From: CADCVW01 sp964251385
GTDB taxonomy: Bacteria > Pseudomonadota > Alphaproteobacteria > Sphingomonadales > Sphingomonadaceae
Direction of reading: 5' to 3'
DNA: 64,000 nucleotides
NCBI GenBank assembly: GCA_964251385.1
Contig: CAXUJK010000002.1
Span: 620,001 to 684,000 of the forward strand
Part shown: one piece after another, positions 15,537 to 24,058 of the stretch
How positions within the stretch are numbered: the first letter of the stretch is position 1
Layout of the letters: every line of letters begins with the position of its first letter
Translations under genes and position numbers: made by a program
Notes under the pieces: generated by a model
Database searches by the model: none
The model's input: the letters and a program-made list of their open reading frames with translations, nothing else
What the model was told of the DNA's origin: nothing

Positions 15537-18422
15537 TTAGAACTTTATGCGGACACGCCCGCCGAAGAGGCGTGGATTGGTGAAGAAGCGCGTGTTGTTG
15601 AACTGGTTGACCAGAAGCCCGGCCGCGACCGTCTTGTCGAACAGGTTGTTCACGTAACCCTCGATCCGGAACTGGTCGCGCGTAAAGCCGAACGCGAGAT
15701 TGACCAGCGCGTAGGACGGGATGCGGTCGAACAGCGAGGCGCGCGGTTCGGTGACGCGGAGTTGCCCTGCGTTCGGGCCATCGGGGAAGCGTTCCTGGTT
15801 GATGAAGGCGAAGTCCTGGGAGTTGAAGATCGTCGCGAAACTCGACGAACGGTACGACACGCTGACGAGATAGTCGAAGATGCCGCCCAAGCGCTCCGCC
15901 GGAATGACCTGGGCGAGCGAGGCGTTGAGCTGGAAGCGCGGCGCGTAGGGGAGCCGCGCGTCGGATATCGGCCGCGCCACCGAGTCGAGGCCTTCGACAT
16001 CGGCCTGGAAACGGAAATCCTGGACCGGCTCGGCGTCCTTGACCTTGGCCTCCAGGTACAGGAAGTCGGCCCCGAACTTGAAGTTGGCGGGCAAGATGAT
16101 CGATCCGCTACCCTGGATGCCGTAGGTCTCGCTGTTGGCCGCGTTGTAGGTGAAGGCGATGACCTGGTTCTGGTCGAAGCCGGTGGGGAAGCCCTGCGGC
16201 CCCGCCACGTCGATCAGCGTGCCGTCGGGACGGGTGATTTGCCGGATGATCGATTGCACGCCGAGCAGCGCCGTCAGCTGCTGATCCTTGTAGTCGTTGT
16301 AGAAAGCGGACAGGTTGAGCACGGCCCGCCTGCCGAACACGTCGAATTCGTTCTTGGTGCCGACTTCGTAGAGCGTGACCTCTTCGGGGCGGAAGAACGG
16401 CGCGGGCCCCAGCGGACCCAGATTGTCGTTGAAGCTCGCCGCCTTGTGCCCGCGCGAGACGATGCCGTAGACCAGGTTCCGTTCCGTCAGGTCATACTCG
16501 ATCCGTCCGCGGAAGTCGAAAAAGTCGGTCTTGATCGACGAGGCCTGATTGTTGATCGTGTTGGCCACGAAATTGTAGCTGAAGGTGCCGTCGGCGCGGC
16601 ATACGAAACCGGGGTTGATTGTCCCGTCCGGACGCACGCTGTCGTCTGTTGCTGAATTGATGCAGCCCGGGATCGTCTCTCCCGGCAAGGTAAGCGGGAA
16701 ATTCGGATCGGAAGCAAGCGCGGGATTGGCCGTAAGCCGGGCGATCGCGCTGCCGAAAGCGACCGGAATCGTGTCCCGCGCGCCGAAGGACGTCACGCCG
16801 TCGAGGAAGAACAGCAGTTGCTCGCCCGGCGTGATGACGTTGTCGTTGTTGCGGTCGGGATTGAAGATCGTGCGGTCGCGGTTGAACTCGAACCCGGGAG
16901 TTCCCAACCGGAAGAACCCGCAGCAGCCGAAGTCCGCCGCGCCGCCGCCGAAGAAGTTGCGCGCGATGACGCCGGTACGCGCCTTGCGATCGTTCGTGTA
17001 GCGAAGCCCGGCGGTCAGGCGCAGCTTATCGCTGACTGAAAATGTTCCGTCGCCATAGAAGGCATAGGCCTCGCTCTTCGTCCGCGTGTTGAATTCTTGG
17101 CCTTGGAAGAACGAGTTGAAGTCGTCGACGCCAAGGGAGATTGTCCGCTGACGTTCGTTGAAGTAGTTGCCTCCCAGCGAATATTTGAAAGGCTCCTTGT
17201 CGCTGAACAACCGGAGTTCGTGGAAGTCGGACCGCGAACTGCTGCGGTTGGTACCCCGCCCGAAGTTGTCGAGGTTTTCGGGCCCCGTGGGCCCGTTGAA
17301 GAATGCATCTTCGAAGCCCGGAAACGCGACGCCCCCAGGTCCGGCACCGTCGCCTCCGAAACGCAGGTCACGGTAGCTGCCGATATACTGGATGTTGAAC
17401 AATCCGTCGGTCCGGTAAGTGACGCGGCCGCGGACTCCGCCATGTTTGGTGAAGTACTGCTCGCCCAATGGACCCGTGAGGATGTCGCGCGGGTTCTCGA
17501 CCGCGGCGACGCTCTCGGCGAAATCGCCTTCCTCATCGAGGAACGACGAAAAGTTGGTCCCGTTGAACCCGGTCGAATCCTGATCGTTATAGTCGCCCGC
17601 GATCAGGACGCTGAAATATTGCGAAGGCTCGTATAGAAGCTGCGCGCGTACGCCGCGGTTGTCGTCCGCGTAGGGTGCCTCGATCTCGGGAAAGCGGCCG
17701 ACATTGTTGTAATACGCACCGTGCTTGTCGAAGCTCGCGGAGATGCGCAGCGCCATGACATCGCCGATGATGGGGACGTTGAGGATCCCGCGCACGCTAA
17801 CCTGCTCGAAATTGCCGTATCCGCCCTCGAGCATGCCGCTGAATTTGCCGAGCTCGGGCGTGTTCGCGATGAAGTTGAGCGATCCGCCCGACGCGTTGCG
17901 CCCGCGCAGCGTGCCCTGCGGACCGAAGTTCACCTCGACCGAGCGTAGGTCGAAGAATGAGTTGGCGAGCCCCTGGACGCGCGGCACGTAGACGTCGTCG
18001 AAATGCGTCGCGACGTTGGGATCGCCGAGCTCGGTATTCTGGTTCGTGCCGATGCCGCGCAGCGCTATGTCGACCGCGCCGCCGAAATTCTGGACCCGCA
18101 AGCCCGGCAGCACGTCGTTTAGGTTTTCGATGTTGACGATGCCGACCTTGGACAACTGATCGGGCGACAGCACCGCCGCGGTGCCGGCGTAGTTCTGGAG
18201 CGTCTGGGGACGCCGTTCGGCGGTGACGACGATCTCGTCTTCCGCCACCGCCTCGTCGGCGGGCAGGTCGGACGGCGGGACGACGGGGACGACCGGGTCG
18301 TCCACCGGTTCGGCCGCGACGGTGCCGGCCTGCGCCAGCGCCGCGCCCGGAACCGCGACGAGCGCGAGCACCGATGCCCCCAACACAAACCGACTTACAG
18401 AACGAGCGTTGAAGCCACGCAT
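15537..18422 (-). CDS. TonB-dependent receptor of the beta-glucan locus
   Basis: This 961-residue outer-membrane receptor has a signal peptide (VLGASVLALVAVPGAALAQ). A TonB-box-like segment (DEIVVTAERR) comes next, then a plug domain (LPGLRVQNFGG, LRGIGTN, GPQGTLRGRNASGG) and a long beta-barrel ending in GGRVRIKF. The ATG at 18422 is chosen because GGGGGAG lies six bases upstream; an earlier in-frame ATG overlaps that site. A LacI-type operator lies 67 bases upstream and matches the one in front of the GH3 gene. It probably imports beta-glucan oligosaccharides; the exact ligand is inference from context. Confidence 0.88.
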   Translation of the reverse strand: MRGFNARSVSRFVLGASVLALVAVPGAALAQAGTVAAEPVDDPVVPVVPPSDLPADEAVAEDEIVVTAERRPQTLQNYAGTAAVLSPDQLSKVGIVNIENLNDVLPGLRVQNFGGAVDIALRGIGTNQNTELGDPNVATHFDDVYVPRVQGLANSFFDLRSVEVNFGPQGTLRGRNASGGSLNFIANTPELGKFSGMLEGGYGNFEQVSVRGILNVPIIGDVMALRISASFDKHGAYYNNVGRFPEIEAPYADDNRGVRAQLLYEPSQYFSVLIAGDYNDQDSTGFNGTNFSSFLDEEGDFAESVAAVENPRDILTGPLGEQYFTKHGGVRGRVTYRTDGLFNIQYIGSYRDLRFGGDGAGPGGVAFPGFEDAFFNGPTGPENLDNFGRGTNRSSSRSDFHELRLFSDKEPFKYSLGGNYFNERQRTISLGVDDFNSFFQGQEFNTRTKSEAYAFYGDGTFSVSDKLRLTAGLRYTNDRKARTGVIARNFFGGGAADFGCCGFFRLGTPGFEFNRDRTIFNPDRNNDNVITPGEQLLFFLDGVTSFGARDTIPVAFGSAIARLTANPALASDPNFPLTLPGETIPGCINSATDDSVRPDGTINPGFVCRADGTFSYNFVANTINNQASSIKTDFFDFRGRIEYDLTERNLVYGIVSRGHKAASFNDNLGPLGPAPFFRPEEVTLYEVGTKNEFDVFGRRAVLNLSAFYNDYKDQQLTALLGVQSIIRQITRPDGTLIDVAGPQGFPTGFDQNQVIAFTYNAANSETYGIQGSGSIILPANFKFGADFLYLEAKVKDAEPVQDFRFQADVEGLDSVARPISDARLPYAPRFQLNASLAQVIPAERLGGIFDYLVSVSYRSSSFATIFNSQDFAFINQERFPDGPNAGQLRVTEPRASLFDRIPSYALVNLAFGFTRDQFRIEGYVNNLFDKTVAAGLLVNQFNNTRFFTNPRLFGGRVRIKF

Positions 18423-18488
18423 GATCATCTCCCCCAAAAGCCCGGACGCTGTTTTCGCGCCCTTGTCGGATGTCAGATTTCAGAAATA

Positions 18489-18502
18489 TGATAGCGTTGT
18501 CA
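18489..18502. promoter_or_regulatory. LacI-type operator upstream of the TonB receptor
   Basis: TGATAGCGTTGTCA is a near-perfect 14-base palindrome with the central CG typical of LacI-family operators. A sister site, TGACAACGCTGTCC, lies at 26580-26593. The distance to the start codon is 67 bases here and 68 bases to GH3 there. It lies between the receptor and the divergent GH3 remnant. The likely regulator is the LacI protein at 21628-22656. Confidence 0.65.
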
Positions 18503-18567
18503 AGACACCTTGCCTGATGCAGGATCGGGTGCGGGCAGTGCATGGGCTGCCGGCAACGGAGATCGGG

Positions 18568-19004
18568 ATGCGGAGACTTTTCGCAGCGCTTCTCGCCGCG
18601 TCGTCGATGGCCGGATCGGGATGCCGGCGGAAGAGAGCGCTTAACTTGCCCGTCAGCCGCGACGCACAGCCATCCGATTCGTCACCGCAGGCGTCGCACG
18701 AACGCGGGCCGAGCGTTTGTTGCACGAATGACACTCGACGAGAAAATCGGACCCGTCCATCAACACGGGCCGAGTCGTGCCGCAGATGTACGTCGCGCGA
18801 GAGGGAACGAAACGCCGATGCGGCTCGCCGCTTTTGCGCAGGTTGTCCTGCGCCCCAGAGTGTCCCGCCGCGTCACGCTCACCGCCGAACCCAGTATGAT
18901 GGCGAATCGCGCGTGGACGTTACCGTGTCGCTCTGGCGCGCAACGCGACCGGCCGGACGAGCGTGCCGGCGCGACGGTCGACCCGGCGACGATGAAGCCG
19001 TGAG
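18568..19004 (+). pseudogene. decayed GH3 beta-glucosidase remnant
   Basis: No intact gene lies in this stretch, but fragments in different frames look like the two ends of a secreted GH3 enzyme. An ATG at 18568 opens a lipoprotein-like signal peptide (LFAALLAASSMAGSGC). After a frame change, about 18700-18760 encodes GRAFVARMTLDEKIGPVHQ, which closely resembles the start of GH3 glucosidases. Near the end, RVDVTV and RPGDDEAVSYV recall the GH3 C-terminal domain, but more weakly. The catalytic core is missing, so this would be a large internal deletion plus frameshifts. The remnant sits divergent to the TonB receptor across a LacI operator, as expected for a former member of the locus. Confidence 0.42.
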
Positions 19005-19826
19005 CTACGTCGCGGGCGTCCAGTACCTGACGTAATCCACCGTCATCGCCTGCGGAAACGCGGCGTCGTCGACGCCCTTCTGCCCGCCCCAATCGCCGCC
19101 GACCGCGACGTTGAGGATCAGATCGTACGGCCTGGTGAACGGCCACGCCCCCGCGCCGCCGGGCTGGTCGTTGGCGACCCGCATGTGCGCGCGGCCGTCG
19201 ATGCCGATCGTGATCGCGTTCGGACCCCAATCGAGCTGGTAGCGATGAAACGCGGTGCAGCTCGTCGATACGCGCTTCTGCGCGCCGCGCTGCGTTCCCT
19301 TGGCGTGGTTGAACGCGCCCGTGTGCAACGTCGCATGGACGACATCGGCGTCCCATCCCACCATTTCCATGACGTCGATCTCGCCGTTGTCAGGCCATTT
19401 TCCCGACCCCGGCAGCATCCAGATCGCGGGCCAGATCCCGCGCCCGCACGGCAGTTTCGCGCGGATTTCGTAGAAGCCGTAACCGTACGGTTTCCGGGAT
19501 ACGAGCTTGGCGGAGGTGTAGCTCTGACCGCCCCAATCGGAGAAACGTTCGCGCGATAAAGTCTGCTTGCGCGCTTCGATGATCAGCGCGCCGTTCTCGA
19601 TCCGGGCATTCTTCAACCGCGCATCGCCGTAATATTGCCTCTCGTTGTTGTGCCATCCGACCGCGTTGCGCGACGTGTCGAACTTCCATTTCGTACCGTC
19701 GATCGCCTTGCCGTCGAACTCGTCCGCGAACGCGGGAGCGGTCCTCGGAACGGCCATCGGCACGTCCACCGTGGTGTTGGTGGCACCCAAGGATGCGGCT
19801 TGCACGATCAGGCGCAGCAAGATCAT
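19005..19826 (-). CDS. GH16 endo-beta-glucanase (laminarinase-like)
   Basis: This 273-residue family 16 glycoside hydrolase carries the catalytic signature NGEIDVMEM, with Glu149 as nucleophile and Glu154 as acid/base. Other family landmarks are FADEFDG, GRGIWPAIWMLP, FHRYQLDWGP and NVAVGGDWGG. A short hydrophobic N-terminus suggests export. The methylated-loop insertion in the catalytic signature is typical of beta-1,3(4)-glucanases. It starts three bases after the beta-helix gene and ends the five-gene GH3-MFS-LacI-helix-GH16 group. It likely cuts beta-1,3-glucan such as laminarin into oligomers for the GH3 enzyme. Confidence 0.9.
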   Translation of the reverse strand: MILLRLIVQAASLGATNTTVDVPMAVPRTAPAFADEFDGKAIDGTKWKFDTSRNAVGWHNNERQYYGDARLKNARIENGALIIEARKQTLSRERFSDWGGQSYTSAKLVSRKPYGYGFYEIRAKLPCGRGIWPAIWMLPGSGKWPDNGEIDVMEMVGWDADVVHATLHTGAFNHAKGTQRGAQKRVSTSCTAFHRYQLDWGPNAITIGIDGRAHMRVANDQPGGAGAWPFTRPYDLILNVAVGGDWGGQKGVDDAAFPQAMTVDYVRYWTPAT

Positions 19827-19829
19827 GGC

Positions 19830-21623
19830 TCAGGGTTTCGGGTCCGGAGGATAGCGGACGAGCGTCTGCCGGACCGCGCCGCGCCGCGCGGCCGCGCCTT
19901 CGCCGTTGACGAGATGCCGGATCGTGCCGACGCCGCCCAGCGAGATCGTGGTGAGGTTGGCGAACCGCACGCCCGGGCGACGCGGAGCCTCGATCGCGTT
20001 CTCGAGCACGATCGACGGGTCCGCCGTGAAGTTCGAGTAGATGCCCATTCCCGTCGCCTCGTGCACCTGGACGTTGTCGGCGACCTTGTACGCCGCCCAG
20101 CCGCGCGTCGTTCCTGCCATGTACGCGGCCTGCGACGGCGGATCGTACGGCAATTCGTTCTGATAGAAGAAGGTCCGGCCGCGCTCGCCGTTCCAGACCG
20201 TCTGGTACTTCTGGAAATGTTCGACGAACAGGCCGTACATCGTGACGTCGTCGCCGTTGACGACGAGCCCCTGTGCGCCCCGGCTCTCGTGCCAGCCGAC
20301 ATGGACGCGGCCGGTCTTGCGGTCTCCGTGGTCGCCACGCCAGATCCACAGATGGTCGCCGATGACGTGGCGGCTGTTGATCTCGAGGCACGTTTCCGCA
20401 TTGCCCACGGCGGCGCCTCCGAGGCGGAAGAACACGTCGCTGAGCAAGGTCGGATTTCGGGCATGATCGGCCGACGATCCGCGCGGGCCGATTTCGACGA
20501 GCACGGGCGAGTTGACGGGTCCGGCGTCGATGAACAACCCGGCGATCGTGACGCCGGGGACGTCGGCGACGGTCAACGCTTTCGTGCCGCCGTCGGCGAG
20601 CAGCGTCGCCAGTCCCAACCCCAGCACGACAGTGTCCGCCCGTCGAACGCGCAGGGGCTCGGTCAGTCTGTATATGCCCGGGGTCAGCAGCAGATGCCGG
20701 CCGCGATCGAGTTCGGCGTTGATCTGCGCCGCCGTCATGCCTTCGCGCGCGATGAAGAAGCGGTCGAGCGCGATCAACCCGCCCTCGGGTAGGCCCGCGC
20801 CCCAGCTCGTGCCCCGCGCGTCGCGGCGCAGCGCGGGAACGAACACGTGCCAAGCCCCGGCCCCGTCGACGAGGAGAAAAGGCTTCTCGCGGATCAGCGG
20901 CACAGCGGGCAAGGTCGTGAACGCGGGCTCGGGGAAGGTCGATGTCGGCGCGTTGTCGACGCCCATGAACATCATGTTCCAGTTCGCGCCTTCCCACCCG
21001 CGCATCGCCGTGTTGCGGGTATACCATTGCTGCTGCGATCCCGACCGGATCACGCCATCGACACGGGAGTCCGCCATGAACCCGCCGCTCGAATAGCCGC
21101 CGTCGTCGAGCGCGAGGTCGCCCGCCAGATGCATCCGCCGATAGGGCGCCGCCTGCGACACCGCCCAGCGATCGGTGCGGTCGGGCGGGCGCACGGTCAT
21201 GTTTTCTACGGCGCGCCAGAAATTGACGAGGGCCTTGCCGCCGTTCCAGTCGGCCTCCGCATGGACGTGGCCGTCAATGGAGACGTAGCCCGGCAGCAGC
21301 CCGAGCCCGGCGACCTGCGTGAAGAAGCCGACATTGACGTCGAGCTTGTAGCGCCCGGGCTTGAACAGCACCGCGTAGCGCCGGTCGGTGAAGTGCGCGC
21401 GTTCCTGTTCGCGGAAGATCGTCTTCAGTTGCGCCTGCATCGCGGCGGCGGGCATTGCGGGATCGAAGATGAAGACGTTGGGCCCGAGATCGGGATCGCG
21501 CGACCCGCCTGGTTGCGCGGCCTGGGCCTGCTCGGCGGCCTCGGCTGCGCCGCCGAACGCGGTCGTCGCGGCGGCGACGACCAGCCCGCCCAGGATCTCA
21601 CGACGTCCAAGCGCGATGGTCAT
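19830..21623 (-). CDS. secreted right-handed beta-helix protein of the glucan locus
   Basis: This 597-residue protein has a Tat-like signal (GRREILGGLVVAAATTAFGG). The mature part has repeated beta-helix rungs and resembles large secreted proteins of actinobacteria and sphingomonads annotated variously as 'coagulation factor 5/8 domain' or 'adenylyl cyclase' proteins. Landmarks are DLGPNVFIFDP, RYAVLFKPGRY, FWAVSQAAP-like WAVSQAAPYRR, WNGERGRTFFYQ and PYDPPSQAAYM. The fold recalls GH55-type and pectate-lyase helices, and an activity on beta-1,3-glucan is plausible from its position between the LacI regulator and GH16. I know of no established reaction for the family and do not assign one. Confidence 0.7.
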   Translation of the reverse strand: MTIALGRREILGGLVVAAATTAFGGAAEAAEQAQAAQPGGSRDPDLGPNVFIFDPAMPAAAMQAQLKTIFREQERAHFTDRRYAVLFKPGRYKLDVNVGFFTQVAGLGLLPGYVSIDGHVHAEADWNGGKALVNFWRAVENMTVRPPDRTDRWAVSQAAPYRRMHLAGDLALDDGGYSSGGFMADSRVDGVIRSGSQQQWYTRNTAMRGWEGANWNMMFMGVDNAPTSTFPEPAFTTLPAVPLIREKPFLLVDGAGAWHVFVPALRRDARGTSWGAGLPEGGLIALDRFFIAREGMTAAQINAELDRGRHLLLTPGIYRLTEPLRVRRADTVVLGLGLATLLADGGTKALTVADVPGVTIAGLFIDAGPVNSPVLVEIGPRGSSADHARNPTLLSDVFFRLGGAAVGNAETCLEINSRHVIGDHLWIWRGDHGDRKTGRVHVGWHESRGAQGLVVNGDDVTMYGLFVEHFQKYQTVWNGERGRTFFYQNELPYDPPSQAAYMAGTTRGWAAYKVADNVQVHEATGMGIYSNFTADPSIVLENAIEAPRRPGVRFANLTTISLGGVGTIRHLVNGEGAAARRGAVRQTLVRYPPDPKP

Positions 21624-21627
21624 GGTT

Positions 21628-22656
21628 TCACCCCGTGAGCGGCGCGGTCGATCCGCGCGTCATCATGCGATAGTCGAGCCGGGTCGCCGGCGGCGGGTCG
21701 CCGCCCGTGATCATCTCGATCAGCAAGCCCGTCGCCGCGTACGACATCTCGCGCGTCGGCTGATGGATGGTGGTCAGCGTCGGCCATACGATTCCCGCCA
21801 GCTGCGTATCGTCGAACCCCGCGACCGACAGTTCACGCGGCACGTCGATGCCGAGTTCGTGCGCGGCCAGGATAAGGCCCGCGGCCATGTCGTCGTTGGA
21901 TGCGAAAACAGCGGTGGGCCGGTCCGCCTTGGACAGCATGCGCCGCGCCGCCTCGCGTCCCGACGCGTAATCGTTGAAACCTTGTTCGAGCGGCTGGCCC
22001 GCCGGGTCGATGCCGCGGCTCGCAAGCTCGGCGCGATACCCCGCCGCGCGCAGCCGGCTCGAATGGTGGTCGGGGTGGCCGGCGATGAAGCCGATGCGCC
22101 GATGGCCGAGACCCAGGAGGTAGGCCGTCATTTCGCGCGCCGCCGCCTCGTCGTCCATCTCGACGAAAGGCGTGGCATGCGCCATTCCGTCGGGCGCGAT
22201 GCGCACGAACGGCAGCCCGCGCGCGTCGAGCGCCGCGATCAGCGCGCGGTTGCCCGACAGCGGCGGCGTCACGATCAGCCCGTCGACATGCGTCTGTTCG
22301 GCCATGGCCAGGACTTCGGCGATCAGCGTATCGCCGAGATCGTTGCACGATTGCAGGATGAGCCTGAGCCCGGCCTCGCGGCATTTGGCCATCGCGCCGC
22401 TCTGGATGTCGAACACGTAGTTGGCGCTCGGATTTTCGTAGACGAGCCCGAGCAGCCGCGAGCGTTTGCCCGCCAGGCTGCGCGCGTGCAGCGACGGCTG
22501 GTAGTCCAGGTTCGCCATCGCGGCGCGCACGCGCACGCCCGTCTCGGTGCGCACGCCGGGCTCGTCGTTCATGACGCGCGACACCGTCTTGATCGACACG
22601 CCCGCGGCGGCGGCGACGTCCTGGATCCGGGTGCGCGAACCGCTTGCCATGTTCAA
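21628..22656 (-). CDS. LacI-family transcriptional regulator
   Basis: This 342-residue regulator has an N-terminal LacI helix-turn-helix (IQDVAAAAGVSIKTVSRVMN) and a periplasmic-binding-protein-like effector domain with DGLIVTPP, FASNDDMAAG and LSVAGFDDTQLAGIVWP. It sits inside the glucan group, 24 bases after the transporter and four bases before the beta-helix gene. Two LacI-type palindromes in the locus (18489-18502 and 26580-26593) are its probable operators. By family habit it represses the locus until a sugar, perhaps glucose or a gluco-oligosaccharide, binds. The effector is not readable from the sequence. Confidence 0.93.
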   Translation of the reverse strand: MNMASGSRTRIQDVAAAAGVSIKTVSRVMNDEPGVRTETGVRVRAAMANLDYQPSLHARSLAGKRSRLLGLVYENPSANYVFDIQSGAMAKCREAGLRLILQSCNDLGDTLIAEVLAMAEQTHVDGLIVTPPLSGNRALIAALDARGLPFVRIAPDGMAHATPFVEMDDEAAAREMTAYLLGLGHRRIGFIAGHPDHHSSRLRAAGYRAELASRGIDPAGQPLEQGFNDYASGREAARRMLSKADRPTAVFASNDDMAAGLILAAHELGIDVPRELSVAGFDDTQLAGIVWPTLTTIHQPTREMSYAATGLLIEMITGGDPPPATRLDYRMMTRGSTAPLTG

Positions 22657-22680
22657 CGTGCTACCGTCTTCCCCGCGCGC

Positions 22681-24021
22681 TCAACCCTGCGCGGGGGAGA
22701 TGGTGCCTTCGGTCAGCTCGGTCGCGCGCTCATCTGCTGGATCGTCGGACGCGGCGGGTCGGCGCGCGTACAGGCCGTAGGCGAAGATGACCGCGTAGCA
22801 GAGCGCCGGGACGGCGAGCGCGACCGCGAGGCCGCTGCCGTCGGCAACGGTCCCGAGCAAGGGCGGCACCACCGCGCCGCCGACGATCGCGACGCAGATC
22901 AGCCCCGATCCTTCGGCGGCGCGGCGGCCGAGGCCTTCGCTCGCCAGGCTGAAGATCGTCGGGAACATGATCGAATTGCACAGCCCGATCGCGAGCAGCG
23001 CCCAGCCGGCAACGTCCCCGCTCGTGTTGGCGGAGATCAGAAGAAGTGTCAGCACGCCCGCCGCGACGGTGGCCAAGACCTTTCCCGGCGATACGACACG
23101 CAGCACGGCGGCACCTATGAAGCGGCCTACCAGCGCCCCGCCCCAGTAGAGCGGCACGTACTTGCCCGCGTCGGCTTCGGCGATACCCCACACGCGGCTT
23201 TCCGCCAGATAGTTGACGATGATCGACCCGATCGCGACCTCGCCGCCGACATAAAGGAAGATGCAAAGCGCGCCGAGCCCGAAGCGCTTGCGGCGGAGCA
23301 GGTCGAACGACCGCAGGATGCTCGCGTGCTCCGCGCGCGGTTCGACCAGCCGGTTGCGGCGCGACCAGACCACGGCGGCGACGATCACGAGCGCAACCGC
23401 GAGCCCGAGATAGGTGTTGACGATGACCTGCGACGATTGCGTGCGGTACGCGTCGAGCTCCGGCCCGGACAGCGACGCGGCGCTCACGGTGGCGAGGCTC
23501 CCCAAAATGATGATCGCGCCGAGATAGGGGAAGACGGTCGTGCCGAGCGAGTTGAACGCCTGCGCGAAGGTGAGGCGGCTGTGCGCGGTCGCGGGGGTGC
23601 CGAGCAGCGAGATCAACGGGTTGGCGACGACCTGCACGATCGTCACGCCCGACGCGAGCACGAACAACGCGAACAGGAAAAGCCCGAACGTCGCGGACGA
23701 TGCGGCCGGGATGAAGAGCAGGCACCCCGCCGTCATCGTGACGAGCCCGATCGCCGCGGTGCGCATGTAGCCCAACCGCCGCACGATGCCCGCGGCCGGG
23801 AGCGAGACGAAGAAATAGGCCGCGAAGAAGGCGGACTGGACGAGCATCGCCTGAAAGTAGCTGAGCGTGAACAGCTCTTTCAGTTTCGGGATGATGACGT
23901 CGTTGAGGCTGGTGATGCCGCCGAAGATGAAGAACAGGGCGAACACGAAGTAGCGCAGGTCGGCGGGCGCGTCGGCACCGGTGCCGGAGGGCGCGGCGGT
24001 TGCGGTCGGTGCGAGTGCCAT
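22681..24021 (-). CDS. sugar:H+ symporter, MFS FHS family
   Basis: The chosen start at 24021 has GAGGGAAC a few bases upstream and gives 446 residues (MALAPTATAAP...); an upstream in-frame ATG at 24093 would overlap the preceding GH3 gene. It has about 12 membrane helices and features of the fucose/glucose-galactose symporter family, including FFIFGGITSLNDVIIPKLKE and the FNSLGTTVFPYLG motif of that family. It follows the GH3 gene by 37 bases and precedes the LacI gene by 24. With glucokinase encoded divergently, uptake of glucose released by GH3 is the simplest role. Confidence 0.88.
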   Translation of the reverse strand: MALAPTATAAPSGTGADAPADLRYFVFALFFIFGGITSLNDVIIPKLKELFTLSYFQAMLVQSAFFAAYFFVSLPAAGIVRRLGYMRTAAIGLVTMTAGCLLFIPAASSATFGLFLFALFVLASGVTIVQVVANPLISLLGTPATAHSRLTFAQAFNSLGTTVFPYLGAIIILGSLATVSAASLSGPELDAYRTQSSQVIVNTYLGLAVALVIVAAVVWSRRNRLVEPRAEHASILRSFDLLRRKRFGLGALCIFLYVGGEVAIGSIIVNYLAESRVWGIAEADAGKYVPLYWGGALVGRFIGAAVLRVVSPGKVLATVAAGVLTLLLISANTSGDVAGWALLAIGLCNSIMFPTIFSLASEGLGRRAAEGSGLICVAIVGGAVVPPLLGTVADGSGLAVALAVPALCYAVIFAYGLYARRPAASDDPADERATELTEGTISPAQG

Positions 24022-24058
24022 GTCGTGTTCCCTCAGAAGTCCGCTATGCCAAACTTGC

